Assembly: GCF_000067045.1 (NCBI RefSeq)
Contig: NC_010125.1
Span: 16,001 to 80,000, forward strand
Direction: 5' to 3'
DNA: 64,000 nt
Source of the DNA: Gluconacetobacter diazotrophicus PA1 5
GTDB lineage: Bacteria; Pseudomonadota; Alphaproteobacteria; Acetobacterales; Acetobacteraceae
Shown in pieces: positions 37,470 to 46,934 of this stretch; position 1 is the stretch's first letter; every line of letters starts with the position of its first letter. The position numbers were made by a program, and so were the translations under genes. Below the pieces are notes generated by a model. It was not told the DNA's origin and did not search any database. It worked only from the letters and a program-made list of their open reading frames with translations.

Positions 37470-38104
37470 GGGCGCTTCCGTCCGATCCGGGGCTCGGTAC
37501 CGTCCACCAGGCGGCGGATATTGCCGCGATGGCGGGCGATGACCAGCAGCGCGATCAGCAGCCCGCCGATCGGGATCGCGGGACCGTCCCCGGTGTGGTT
37601 CAGGGCCGCCAGCATCATCGGCATCGCCGCGAACGCCGCCAGCGCCCCCGCCGACGATATCCGCGTCAGCCGCGCGACGCCCAGCCAGATGGCGCAGCAG
37701 GCCAGGCCGGTCAGCGGCGACAGCGCCAGCACCGCGCCCAGGCCGGTGGCCACGCCCTTGCCGCCGCGAAATTTCAGCCAGACGGGGAAGCAGTGGCCGA
37801 CCACCGCGAACAGCGCCGCGACCGCCATGGCCGGCCCGGTATGGAAGGGCGACAGGATGAAGCCGCACATCACCGCGAACACGCCCTTGGCCCCGTCCAG
37901 CAGCAGCGTCGCCGCGGCCAGTCCGCGCCGCCCGGTGCGCAGCACGTTGGTCGCGCCGATATTGCCCGACCCGATGGTGCGGATGTCGCCCGCCCCGCCG
38001 AACTGCGTCAGCAGCAGGCCGAAGGGAATGCTGCCGATGCAGTAGGCCAGCACGCCGATCGCGGCCAGCAGCGGCAGCGCGAAGGCCGGAATCGCGCCGT
38101 TCAT
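37466..38104 (-). CDS. plsY: Glycerol-3-phosphate acyltransferase PlsY
   Basis: PlsY uses acyl phosphate to acylate glycerol-3-phosphate, the first membrane step of phospholipid synthesis. It has 212 residues with about five to seven membrane segments. The three conserved motifs are present: GSIPFG with SGNIGATNV, then KFRGGKGVATGLG, and a third motif near the C-terminus (ARHRGNIRRLVDGTE). The ATG at 38104 overlaps the pyrC stop as ATGA. Confidence 0.95.
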   Translation of the reverse strand: MNGAIPAFALPLLAAIGVLAYCIGSIPFGLLLTQFGGAGDIRTIGSGNIGATNVLRTGRRGLAAATLLLDGAKGVFAVMCGFILSPFHTGPAMAVAALFAVVGHCFPVWLKFRGGKGVATGLGAVLALSPLTGLACCAIWLGVARLTRISSAGALAAFAAMPMMLAALNHTGDGPAIPIGGLLIALLVIARHRGNIRRLVDGTEPRIGRKRP

Positions 38105-39393
38105 GGCGCGTCCTGTCCGAAGACCATGCGTCCGGCCTTCCAGGTGCCCAATACCCGCCCCTCCAGCGCCCGCCCGTCGAAGGGCGTGTTCTGCGCCTTG
38201 CCCGGCATCTGGTCGGCTTCGACCTTCCAGGCGCGGTCGGGGTTGAACAGGCACAGATCCGCCACGGCCCCGTCGGCCAGCGTGCCGGCCCGGCTGCGCA
38301 GCAGGGCGGCGGGACGGTGGGTCAGCAGGCCCAGCGCCTCGACCAGCGGCAGGCAGCCGCCATGGACCTGCGCCAGCGTCACGGCCAGCAGGGTCGCCAG
38401 CCCCGTTCCGCCGGCCGAGGCCACGGCGAAGGGCTGGCGCTTGTCGTCGGCGTCGCACGGCGCGTGGTCGGATGCGATGGCGTCGATCGTCCCGTCGGCC
38501 AGCGCCGTGCACACCGCCTGCCGGTCGGCCTCGCCGCGCAGGGGCGGCGACAGCTTGGCATAGGTCCGGAAATCGCCGATCGCGGTCTCGTTCAGGTCGA
38601 AATAGGGCGGCGCGGTGTCGCAGGTCACGCGCAGGTCGCGCGCCTTGGCCGCACGGATCAGCGCCAGCCCCTCCGCCGTCGAGACGTGGCTGAAATGCAG
38701 CCGCCCGCGCGTCAGTTCCAGCAGCCGCAGGTCGCGGGCGATCATGATCGCCTCGGCCGCCGCCGGAATGCCCGGCAGGCCCAGCCGTGTCGCCAGTTCG
38801 CCGTCGGTGGCGCAGCCGCCGCGCGCCAGCGACGGGTCCTCGGGGTGCTGGACGACCAGCGCGTCGAACCCGCGCGCATAGGTCAGCGCCAGCCGCATCA
38901 TCCGCGCATCGGCCAGGGCGCGCGGCCCGTCGGTGAAGGCCACGGCCCCGGCCTCGTTCAACAGGCCGATCTCGGCGAGTTCGCCGCCCTCGCACCGCCG
39001 GGTCAGCGCGCCGTAGGGCAGGATCGAGACCATGCCCGTCTCCTCGCCGCGCGCGCGCAGGTGGCGCACCAGCGCCGGGTCGTCGGTCGCGGGCTGGCTG
39101 TTGGGCAGCACGGCCATCGTGGTGATGCCGCCCGCCGCCGCCGCCCGCGCGGCGGAGGCCACGGTCTCGCGATACTCGAAGCCGGGCTCGCCGATCGCCA
39201 CCCGCATGTCCACCAGTCCGGGGCACAGGATCGACCCGCCCCCGTCGACGATTCCGGCGCCCTCGGGCGCGCCTTCGGCACCCGGCAGGTCGGTCCCGGC
39301 GATCACGCCGTCCCGCACCAGCAGCCGCCCGGGCCGGTCCAGGCCCCGCGCGGGGTCGATCAGGCGGACGTTTTCAAACAGGGTAGCGGTCAC
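38101..39393 (-). CDS. pyrC: Dihydroorotase-like protein (PyrC/PyrX), probably non-catalytic
   Basis: The 430-residue amidohydrolase-fold protein belongs to the class I dihydroorotase family. The zinc-binding HxH that follows PGLVD in active enzymes is replaced by [10 protein letters not shown], without histidine. Later elements such as HFSHVS and SDHAPCD remain. In Pseudomonas a similar HxH-less homologue (PyrC') has no activity but holds aspartate transcarbamoylase together. Because pyrB lies next to it with a 4-bp overlap, the same role is inferred. An active PyrC would then be needed elsewhere in the genome. Confidence 0.88.
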   Translation of the reverse strand: MTATLFENVRLIDPARGLDRPGRLLVRDGVIAGTDLPGAEGAPEGAGIVDGGGSILCPGLVDMRVAIGEPGFEYRETVASAARAAAAGGITTMAVLPNSQPATDDPALVRHLRARGEETGMVSILPYGALTRRCEGGELAEIGLLNEAGAVAFTDGPRALADARMMRLALTYARGFDALVVQHPEDPSLARGGCATDGELATRLGLPGIPAAAEAIMIARDLRLLELTRGRLHFSHVSTAEGLALIRAAKARDLRVTCDTAPPYFDLNETAIGDFRTYAKLSPPLRGEADRQAVCTALADGTIDAIASDHAPCDADDKRQPFAVASAGGTGLATLLAVTLAQVHGGCLPLVEALGLLTHRPAALLRSRAGTLADGAVADLCLFNPDRAWKVEADQMPGKAQNTPFDGRALEGRVLGTWKAGRMVFGQDAP

Positions 39394-40355
39394 GACTGAT
39401 CTCCGGCACGCGACAGCAGGTCCAGGACGGCCATGCGCACGGCCACCCCCATCTCGACCTGCTCGCGGATGACGCTCTGGTCGGAATCGGCGACGCGGCT
39501 GTCGATCTCGACCCCGCGATTCATCGGGCCGGGATGCATGACCAGCGCCCCGGGCCGCGCGACCGCCAGCCGCTTGCGGTCCAGGCCGTAGAAGCGGAAA
39601 TATTCGCGCGCGCTGGGCACCTGGCCGCCGCTCATGCGCTCGCGCTGCATGCGCAGCATCATCACCACGTCCACGTCGCGCAGCCCGTCTTCCATCGTGT
39701 AATGGACATCCACCCCCAGGGCGCCGATCGCGCCGGGGATCAGCGTGGGCGGTCCCACCACCCGTACCCTGGCCCCCATCGCCGTCAGCAGGTGGATGTT
39801 CGACCGTGCCACGCGGCTGTGGCTGACATCGCCGCAGATCGCCACCGTCAGGCCGTGCAGCGTGCCGAAATGCCGGCGGATGGTCAGCGCGTCCAGCAGC
39901 GCCTGGGTGGGGTGTTCGTGGGTGCCGTCGCCGGCATTCACCACGCTGGCCTCGACCTTGCGGGCGAGCAGCGCCGGCGCGCCGGACTGCGAATGGCGCA
40001 CCACCAGCAGGTCGGTCCGCATCGCGTTCAGCGTCGCCGCCGTGTCCAGCAGAGTCTCGCCCTTGTTCACCGACGAACTGGCCACCGTCATGTTGATCAC
40101 GTCGGCGCCCAGCCGCTTCGCCGCCAGTTCGAACGACGTCCGCGTCCGGGTGCTGTCCTCGAAGAACAGGTTGATGACCGTGCGCCCCAGCAGCCGGTCG
40201 CGCGGCGTCTTGCGCGAGCGGCTCATCAGCGCATAGCTTTCGGCCAGGTCCAGGAACGGTTCGATCCGGGTCGGATGCATGCCCTGCAGGCCCAGCAGAT
40301 GCCGTGCATGCTGCGGGAAGAAGCGGGGTGCCGCCGCGCGCGGACCGTCGGTCAT
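39390..40355 (-). CDS. pyrB: Aspartate carbamoyltransferase, catalytic chain
   Basis: PyrB joins carbamoyl phosphate and aspartate in the first committed step of pyrimidine synthesis. It has 321 residues. The carbamoyl phosphate motif [12 protein letters not shown] is at about residues 70-81, [12 protein letters not shown] follows with the catalytic Lys, and HPTQALLD is near residue 147. [12 protein letters not shown] lies near the C-terminus. It overlaps gltX upstream and pyrC downstream by ATGA. Confidence 0.96.
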   Translation of the reverse strand: MTDGPRAAAPRFFPQHARHLLGLQGMHPTRIEPFLDLAESYALMSRSRKTPRDRLLGRTVINLFFEDSTRTRTSFELAAKRLGADVINMTVASSSVNKGETLLDTAATLNAMRTDLLVVRHSQSGAPALLARKVEASVVNAGDGTHEHPTQALLDALTIRRHFGTLHGLTVAICGDVSHSRVARSNIHLLTAMGARVRVVGPPTLIPGAIGALGVDVHYTMEDGLRDVDVVMMLRMQRERMSGGQVPSAREYFRFYGLDRKRLAVARPGALVMHPGPMNRGVEIDSRVADSDQSVIREQVEMGVAVRMAVLDLLSRAGDQS

Positions 40356-41752
40356 CGCGCGACCGCCCCGATCCGGGCCATCACCTCGTCCCGGCCCAGC
40401 GCCGCCAGCGTGGCGTCGATCCCCGGCGAGGTCGCGCCGCCCGTCATCGCCGCGCGCAGGGGCTGCGCCACCTGGCCCAGCTTGTGCCCGTGATGTTCGG
40501 CGAACCGGCGCAGCGCCACGTCGATCGCGGGCGCGTCGAACGGCTCGATCACCGCCAGGTCGCGGGCCAGTTCGCCCAGCATCGCCCGCGCTTCCGGCGT
40601 CAGCAGCTTCTCGGCCTTGGCGTCGAACGCCAGCGGCACGTGCCGGCCCAGGAAGGCGGCGCTGTCGGCCAGGTCCACCAGCGTCTTCGCCCGTTCCTTC
40701 AGCCCGGGCATCAGCGCCAGGATCCGCGCACGCACGGCCTCATCCACGCTCACGTCCGGCCGGTCCGCCAGCCGGGCCACGATATCGTCGGTCAGCCGCG
40801 CATCGTCCGCCTGGCGCAGCCATACCCCGTTCAGGTGCTGCAGCTTCACGTAATCCATGCGGGACGCCGACCGGCCGACGCCGTCCAGGTCGAACAGCTG
40901 GATCTGCTCGTCCCGCGACAGGATCTCGGCGTCGCCATGGCCCCAGCCCAGCCGCAGCAGGTAGTTGTTCAGTGCCTCGGGCAGGTATCCCATCTCGCGG
41001 AATTCCACGACCGACTGCGCGCCGTGCCGCTTGGACAGCTTGGCGCCGTCCGGCCCGTGGATCAGGGGCAGATGCGCGAACGCCGGCAGGTCCCACCCCA
41101 TGGCGCGATAGATCATCGCCTGGCGGAAGGTATTGGTCAGGTGGTCGTCGCCGCGAATGACGTGGGTGATGTCCATGTCATGGTCGTCCACCACCACCGC
41201 CAACTGGTACACCGGGGTGCCGTCGCCGCGCAGGATGATCATGTCGTCCAGCTCGGCGTTCGCCACGCGGACATCGCCCTGCACCAGGTCGTGGATGACC
41301 GTCTCGCCCTCGCGCGGGGCACGGATGCGCACCGTGTAGGGCGCGCCGGCCGGTGCCTCGGACGGGTCACGGTCGCGCCAGTAGCCGTTATAGCGGGGCG
41401 GCCGCCCCTCGGCCGCCGCCTGGTCGCGCATCTGCTGCAGTTCTTCCGGCGTGCAGTAGCAGCGATAGGCCAGCCCCTGCGCCAGCAGGTGGTGCGCGAT
41501 TTCGGCGTGCCGCGCCTGGCGCGTGGACTGGAACACCGGCTCCTCGTCCGGGGTGATGCCCATCCAGGCCAGCCCGTCGAACAGCACGTCCACCGCCTGC
41601 TGCGTCGAGCGTTCGCGGTCCGTATCCTCGATACGAAGCAGGAACTTGCCGCCATGGTGACGGGCGTACAGGAAGTTGAACAGGGCGGCGCGGGCGTTGC
41701 CGATATGCAGCAACCCGGTCGGGCTCGGTGCGAAGCGCGTGCGAACGGTCAT
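40352..41752 (-). CDS. gltX: Glutamate--tRNA ligase
   Basis: This 466-residue class I aminoacyl-tRNA synthetase charges tRNA-Glu (and possibly tRNA-Gln in organisms using the amidotransferase route). The HIGH signature appears as HIGNA in [17 protein letters not shown], and the KMSKS signature as KLSKRHG. The ATG at 41752 gives [11 protein letters not shown]; an in-frame ATG 18 bp upstream is possible. It leads a nine-gene minus-strand run. In several bacteria two gltX copies exist, so its specificity is not certain. Confidence 0.95.
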   Translation of the reverse strand: MTVRTRFAPSPTGLLHIGNARAALFNFLYARHHGGKFLLRIEDTDRERSTQQAVDVLFDGLAWMGITPDEEPVFQSTRQARHAEIAHHLLAQGLAYRCYCTPEELQQMRDQAAAEGRPPRYNGYWRDRDPSEAPAGAPYTVRIRAPREGETVIHDLVQGDVRVANAELDDMIILRGDGTPVYQLAVVVDDHDMDITHVIRGDDHLTNTFRQAMIYRAMGWDLPAFAHLPLIHGPDGAKLSKRHGAQSVVEFREMGYLPEALNNYLLRLGWGHGDAEILSRDEQIQLFDLDGVGRSASRMDYVKLQHLNGVWLRQADDARLTDDIVARLADRPDVSVDEAVRARILALMPGLKERAKTLVDLADSAAFLGRHVPLAFDAKAEKLLTPEARAMLGELARDLAVIEPFDAPAIDVALRRFAEHHGHKLGQVAQPLRAAMTGGATSPGIDATLAALGRDEVMARIGAVAR

Positions 41753-41836
41753 GAGGCGGCTCCATATCATGGGATGCCGCCTGCTTAAAAGGGACTGGAT
41801 CGGTTGGCTGGTGCGCCGGGGCACACGATGCCCCGG

Positions 41837-41883
41837 AACGAATAAAAGTCTTTTTGCCGCTTTTTCTTCAGAAAAAGAGGCGG
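41837..41883 (+). repeat. Dispersed AT-rich palindromic repeat, copy C
   Basis: AACGAATAAAAGTC, TTTTTGC and then CTTTTTCTTCAGAAAAAG repeat the sequence of copy B at 9514-9560 with a few differences. It lies between the divergent gltX and comEC genes, where a terminator would not be expected. Confidence 0.55.
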
Positions 41884-41928
41884 GGCCGCTCCCTTCAACT
41901 TGCAGCGACCGGCGTCTAGTCTGCCCCC

Positions 41929-44058
41929 GTGGGCATGGCAGACGGACGACGCGAAGCGGACAGGGCAACGGTGGCGGACGCGCTGGCCGCGCGTCTGGCG
42001 CTGTGGCTGCCGGTGGGGATCGGCCTCGGGATCGCCCTGTATTTCTCGCTGCGGCAGGAACCGGGCCGGGCGGCCATGCTGGCCGCCGCCGGCGTGGTGG
42101 CGGCGGCGCTGGGCTGGATCGCGCGTCGCCCCTACGATCTGGTGCCCCGGGTGGCGGGCGGGGGGGCGGCGGCGGTGGCCGTGGGGTTCGTGGTGGCATG
42201 CACGGCAACGCATCGCCAGCCGCCGCTGCCGGACCTGCCGCGCCGGGCCACCATCGTGACCGGCCAGGTCGTCGCGGTCGTGCTGCTGCCGCCCCGGCCG
42301 GGGGATGACGGCCCGGCCACCCGCAGGGTGGACCTGGCCGGGGCGGTCCTGGACGATGCGATCGATGCCGGCATGCCGCCCCTGCGCCGCATCCTGCGCG
42401 TGCGCCTGCGGCCGGACGATCCGGCGGTGCTGGTCCCGGGCATGACGGTCCGGGTTCGCGCCATGCTGCGGCCACCGGCCCCGCCCGCCTGGCCCGGCGG
42501 CCCCGACCGGCAGCGCCGCGCCTGGTTCGACGGCACGGCGGGAACCGGCACCGCGCTGGGGCCGGTGCAGGCCGCCGGTCCGCCCCCGCCGCCGCGTACT
42601 CTGGAAGGGCTGCGCGAACGGGTGGTGGCGCGCATCCTGCGCGTGCTGCCGGGCGCGCCGGGCGGCGTGGCGGCGGCGGTCCTGACCGGCTCGGCCGCCA
42701 CGATGCCGCAGGCCGACCGCGACGCGTTCGCCGATGCTGGGCTTGCCCATCTGCTGGCCGTCGCGGGGCTGCATCTGGGCATCGTCATGGGGTTGGTGAT
42801 GGCGGCGGCGCGGCTGCTGCTGGCCTGTTCCGAACGGGCGACGCTCTACTGGCCGTGCCGGCAGGTCGCGGCGCTGGCCGGGCTGGCGGCGGGCATCGTC
42901 TATGTGGTGCTGACCGGCGCGCACCTGCCCGCGCTGCGCAGCCTGACCATGGCCGCCCTGGTGGTGCTGGCCATCCTGACGGGCCGGCGGGCACTGTCGA
43001 TGCGCGGGCTGGCGGTGGGGGCGACGCTGCTGCTGCTGACCGGCCCCGCCGACCTGCTGGAGGCCCCGCTGCAGATGTCGCTGGCCGCCGTCATGGCCCT
43101 GGCGGCGGGGTTCGAGGCGACGCGGCCGGCCCTGTCCCGCCTGAGGGAACAACCCGACTGGTGGCGGCGTCCCGCCCTGCACGTCGCCCATCTGGCGCTG
43201 GCCAGCCTGCTGGCGGGGGGCGCCACCGTGCCGGTGGTGATGACGCATTTCGGCACGCTCCAGCCCTGGTTCGTACTGGCCAACCTGCTGGCCGTGCCGC
43301 TGATGGCGCTGTGGATCCTGCCCTGGGGAGTGATCGCCCTGCTGCTGATGCCGTGGGGCGCGGACCCCGTGGCGCTGGTGCCCATGGGCTGGGGTATCCG
43401 GCTGGTGCTGGGCCTGGCGCATGCGGTGTCCGGCTGGCCGGCGGCGCGGGTGATGGTGCCGGCCATGCCGTCCTGGGGACTCGCCGCGTGGATGCTGGGC
43501 CTGTGCTGGCTCTGTCTCTGGACCCGGCGCTGGCGCTGGTGGGGCGTGGCCCCGATGGCCCTGGCGCTGGCGGCGCCCGTCCTGGTGGCGCGGCCGGATG
43601 TGCTGCTGTCCCCCGACGGACGGGCGGTGGCGGTGCGTGACGGCGCCGTGCTGCGCATCGGCCCGCATCCGGGGGCCGACAAGGCGGTCGAATCCGACTG
43701 GCAACAGGCCCTGGCTCTTCCGCTGGCCTCACTGCCGCAGGCGGACGGCCGCCTCGCCTGCCGTGACGAAGCCTGCCGGATGGATGGCGGGCGGGTCCGC
43801 CTGCGCCTTTCCGCCGCCGCCCCGGCCGAGTGCGCGGGGGTTACCCTGCTGGTGACGCTGGTGCCGATGGATCAGGGCTGCCCCGCCGCCCGTACGCTCG
43901 ACGGGCTGACCGTATGGCAAGGCGGCGCGCAGGCGGTCTTCCTGCGCCCGGACGGGCCGCATGTGGTCTCGGATCGTGGGGTGCGCGGGGCCAGGCCGTG
44001 GGTGCTGGCGCCGGGGCAGCATGGCATGCCGACCCTGCCGCTGGCCCAGCGGGAGTAA
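41929..44058 (+). CDS. comEC: ComEC/Rec2 family DNA uptake channel protein
   Basis: This 709-residue polytopic inner-membrane protein carries single-stranded DNA into the cytoplasm during transformation. A DUF4131-like N-terminal region with two or three membrane segments is followed by an OB-like domain ([15 protein letters not shown]). The Competence domain contains [18 protein letters not shown], the family signature. The C-terminal region is short ([19 protein letters not shown]), so the metallo-beta-lactamase domain typical of many ComEC proteins is reduced or absent. The start is GTG at 41929 or ATG at 41935. Confidence 0.9.
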   Translation: MGMADGRREADRATVADALAARLALWLPVGIGLGIALYFSLRQEPGRAAMLAAAGVVAAALGWIARRPYDLVPRVAGGGAAAVAVGFVVACTATHRQPPLPDLPRRATIVTGQVVAVVLLPPRPGDDGPATRRVDLAGAVLDDAIDAGMPPLRRILRVRLRPDDPAVLVPGMTVRVRAMLRPPAPPAWPGGPDRQRRAWFDGTAGTGTALGPVQAAGPPPPPRTLEGLRERVVARILRVLPGAPGGVAAAVLTGSAATMPQADRDAFADAGLAHLLAVAGLHLGIVMGLVMAAARLLLACSERATLYWPCRQVAALAGLAAGIVYVVLTGAHLPALRSLTMAALVVLAILTGRRALSMRGLAVGATLLLLTGPADLLEAPLQMSLAAVMALAAGFEATRPALSRLREQPDWWRRPALHVAHLALASLLAGGATVPVVMTHFGTLQPWFVLANLLAVPLMALWILPWGVIALLLMPWGADPVALVPMGWGIRLVLGLAHAVSGWPAARVMVPAMPSWGLAAWMLGLCWLCLWTRRWRWWGVAPMALALAAPVLVARPDVLLSPDGRAVAVRDGAVLRIGPHPGADKAVESDWQQALALPLASLPQADGRLACRDEACRMDGGRVRLRLSAAAPAECAGVTLLVTLVPMDQGCPAARTLDGLTVWQGGAQAVFLRPDGPHVVSDRGVRGARPWVLAPGQHGMPTLPLAQRE

Positions 44059-44061
44059 CTG

Positions 44062-44748
44062 TTACCGGGCCGGCGCCACCAGCACCTTGGCCGTGTACTG
44101 GCACGGTTCCTGTGCCGGGCACCGCCAGCATTCCGGCCGCCGGGCCTTGCAGACATAGCGCCCGTGCAGGATCAGCCAGTGATGCGCCGGGCGCAGCAGC
44201 GGGGCCGGTATCCGGGCCACCAACTGGTCCTCGACCGCGCGCGTGGTCCTGCCGGGGGCCAGGCCGGTGCGGTTGCCGATACGGAAGATGTGCGTATCCA
44301 CCGCCATCGTGCTGTCGCCGAACGCCACGTTCATCACCACGTTCGCCGTCTTGCGCCCCACCCCGGGCAGGGCCTCCAGCGCCGCGCGGTCGCGGGGGAC
44401 CTGGCCCTCATGCTGGTCCAGCAGGGCCTGCGAGAGTGCGACGACATTGCGTGCCTTGGTCCGCCATAACCCGATCGAGCGGATATGCGCCGCCACCCCG
44501 TCCTCGCCCAGCGCGACCATGGCGGCGGGGTCGGGGGCGTCGCGGAACAGCCCCTTCGTCGCCCGGTTCACCGAGGCATCGGTGGCCTGGGCGGACAGCG
44601 CCACGGCCACCAGCAGCGTATAGTCATCGACGAAATCCAGCTCGCTCGCCGCATCGGGGTGCGCCTCGGCCAGCAGGGTAATGAAGCGTTCGACCTCCTT
44701 CAGCGTCATGCGGCGGCGGGCCGAGGCGGGGCGGGGGGACTGGGTCAT
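44062..44748 (-). CDS. nth: Endonuclease III
   Basis: This 228-residue DNA glycosylase and AP lyase removes oxidised pyrimidines. The helix-hairpin-helix LPGVGRKTANVVMNVAFG carries the catalytic Lys, and VDTHIFR the catalytic Asp. The 4Fe-4S cluster loop C-x6-C-x2-C-x5-C is complete (CKARRPECWRCPAQEPC). The ATG at 44748 was chosen because it begins a short basic leader before ERFITLLAEAHP. It converges with comEC with a 3-bp gap. Confidence 0.95.
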   Translation of the reverse strand: MTQSPRPASARRRMTLKEVERFITLLAEAHPDAASELDFVDDYTLLVAVALSAQATDASVNRATKGLFRDAPDPAAMVALGEDGVAAHIRSIGLWRTKARNVVALSQALLDQHEGQVPRDRAALEALPGVGRKTANVVMNVAFGDSTMAVDTHIFRIGNRTGLAPGRTTRAVEDQLVARIPAPLLRPAHHWLILHGRYVCKARRPECWRCPAQEPCQYTAKVLVAPAR

Positions 44749-44971
44749 GCGGTCCTGTCGTGCAATGCGGGGTCGTGGGCGTCTCTTTTCGGCCGGGCGG
44801 GGGGCGCTGTAAATCGCCGCCTCGCTTGCGTTCGCATGGCGGCGCGGCGATAGTCCGGGCACGATCGAGGGATTGCCTCCGGTTTCCATCGCAGCGCCGG
44901 ACGGCCCACGCTGCCGCCCGCGGGGCCGGAGCGGATGGAAAAGGATGGCCGTCGCGACCGGCCAGGACATC

Positions 44972-46837
44972 ATGACGGATACACAAACCGCGCCAGAGAC
45001 CGCGCCAGAAACCGCGTCGGCCCGGGACGGCCGCGCGCGCAACGAATTCGCCGACGTGCTGGGCTTCGTGATCCGGCGCTGGCTGGCCTATCCCGGCGCG
45101 CTGGCCTGGACGCTGGCGGGCGTCGCGGTGGCGACGGTGGCCGACGTGGTCACGCCGCTGCTGGCCGGCTGGATGGTGGACGACGTCGCCCATGCCGGCC
45201 CCGCCGCCGTGTCGGGCGGCGTCCTTCCGGCCGTGACGCCGGCGATGGAGGCCGCGCGGCGCGGCGTGCTGTGGATGCTGGGCGGGCTGGTGCTGCTGGG
45301 CCTGCTGGGCGTGGCGGGGCGGCGCATGTCCTATCTGGGGATCACGCACCTGACGGCCCGGACGATGCGCGGCATCGCGGAAACCGCCTTTGCCCGCGTC
45401 CAGCGCTTTTCCACCGACTGGCACGGCAACACCTTCGCCGGATCGACGGTGCGGCGGCTGACGCGCGGCATGTGGGCGGTCGATACCCTGGCCGACACGC
45501 TGATGCTGATGCTGCTGCCCGGCGTGCTGGTGCTGGGCGCGACCACGCTGGTGCTGGCGTTGCACTGGCCGTCGATGGGGCTGCTGCTGGGGGTCAGTTC
45601 CGTGGCCCTGGTCACGATGTCCACATCGCTGACCCTGCGCTATGTCGCGCCGTCCGCGCGGCTGGCCAACAGGTGGGACACCCGCATGGGCGCGGCCCTG
45701 GCCGACGCCGTCACCTGCAACGCGGTGGTCAAGGCCTTCGGGGCGGAAGTCCGGGAAGAAGCCCGCCTGTCCTGGATCCTCTCGCGCTGGCAGCGCCGCA
45801 CGGAACGGTCCTGGGTGCGCGGCACCAATTCGGGAAACCTGCAGAACGTGGCGGCCCTGCTGATGCGCGTGCTGCTGATTGGCGCGGTACTGGCATTGTG
45901 GTGGCGCGGCCAGGCCGGCCCGGGGGACGTGGCCTATGTGCTGACCATGGTCTTCCTGGTCCAGGGCTACCTGCGCGATATCGGGCAGCAGATCTCGATG
46001 GTCCAGCGCTCGGTGAACGAGATGGAGGAACTGGTCGCCATCTACCGCCTGCCGCCCGGGGTGCCGGACCGGCCGGATGCCCCGCCGCTGCGCGTGACGC
46101 ACGGCGCGATCCGGTTCGACCATGTCGGCTTCGGCTATCGCGGCCAGCGCGGCCTGCTGTTCCGCGACCTGTCCATCGACATTCCCGCCGGCAGCCGGGT
46201 CGCATTGGTCGGCCCGTCGGGCTCGGGCAAGACGACGCTGGTGAAGCTGCTGCAGCGGCTGTACGACGTGACGGACGGCCGGGTCCTGATCGACGGCACC
46301 GACATCGCGACCGTCACGCAGTCCAGCCTGCGGGCGCAGATCGCGATCGTGCAGCAGGAACCGGTGCTGTTTCACCGCTCATTGGCCGAAAACATCGCCT
46401 ATGGCCGCCCCGGTGCCCCGATGGCGGAGATCGAGGAAGCGGCCCGCCAGGCCAACGCGGCGGGCTTCATCGAACGCCTGCCCAAGGGCTACGCCACCAT
46501 GGTGGGCGAACGCGGCGTCAAGCTGTCGGGCGGCGAACGCCAGCGTGTGGCCATCGCCCGCGCCTTCCTGGCCAACGCCCCGATCCTGATCTTCGACGAG
46601 GCCACGTCCAGCCTGGACTCGGAATCGGAAATCCTGGTGCAGGATGCGATGGAACGCCTGATGGTCGGCCGCACGGTACTGGTCATCGCCCACCGCCTGT
46701 CCACCGTGGTCGGCCTGGACCGCATCCTCGTCTTCGCCCACGGCGAACTGCGCGAGGACGGATCGCACGCCCAGCTGATCACCCAGGACGGCGGCCTGTA
46801 TCGCCGCCTGTTCGAATTGCAGTCGCTGGATGGGTAG
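44972..46837 (+). CDS. ABC exporter, fused membrane and ATPase domains (MsbA/multidrug type)
   Basis: This 621-residue half-transporter probably works as a homodimer. Six transmembrane helices fill residues about 25-320. The ATPase domain follows with Walker A GPSGSGKTT, the ABC signature KLSGGERQRVAIARA, Walker B ILIFDEATSSLD and the switch histidine in VIAHRLSTV. Such proteins export lipids, drugs or peptides; the cargo is not evident. The ATG at 44972 has AGGA 6 nt before it; an in-frame ATG at 44945 is an alternative. Confidence 0.88.
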   Translation: MTDTQTAPETAPETASARDGRARNEFADVLGFVIRRWLAYPGALAWTLAGVAVATVADVVTPLLAGWMVDDVAHAGPAAVSGGVLPAVTPAMEAARRGVLWMLGGLVLLGLLGVAGRRMSYLGITHLTARTMRGIAETAFARVQRFSTDWHGNTFAGSTVRRLTRGMWAVDTLADTLMLMLLPGVLVLGATTLVLALHWPSMGLLLGVSSVALVTMSTSLTLRYVAPSARLANRWDTRMGAALADAVTCNAVVKAFGAEVREEARLSWILSRWQRRTERSWVRGTNSGNLQNVAALLMRVLLIGAVLALWWRGQAGPGDVAYVLTMVFLVQGYLRDIGQQISMVQRSVNEMEELVAIYRLPPGVPDRPDAPPLRVTHGAIRFDHVGFGYRGQRGLLFRDLSIDIPAGSRVALVGPSGSGKTTLVKLLQRLYDVTDGRVLIDGTDIATVTQSSLRAQIAIVQQEPVLFHRSLAENIAYGRPGAPMAEIEEAARQANAAGFIERLPKGYATMVGERGVKLSGGERQRVAIARAFLANAPILIFDEATSSLDSESEILVQDAMERLMVGRTVLVIAHRLSTVVGLDRILVFAHGELREDGSHAQLITQDGGLYRRLFELQSLDG

Positions 46838-46934
46838 ACCGACAGCAGCTTCTCTCGGGATGGTCGCTGAAGTGAACCCGAGTCCTTGTATAGCTTCGAT
46901 CTATGCCCCTGCATGCGAGGCGCATTCTTGCCGT

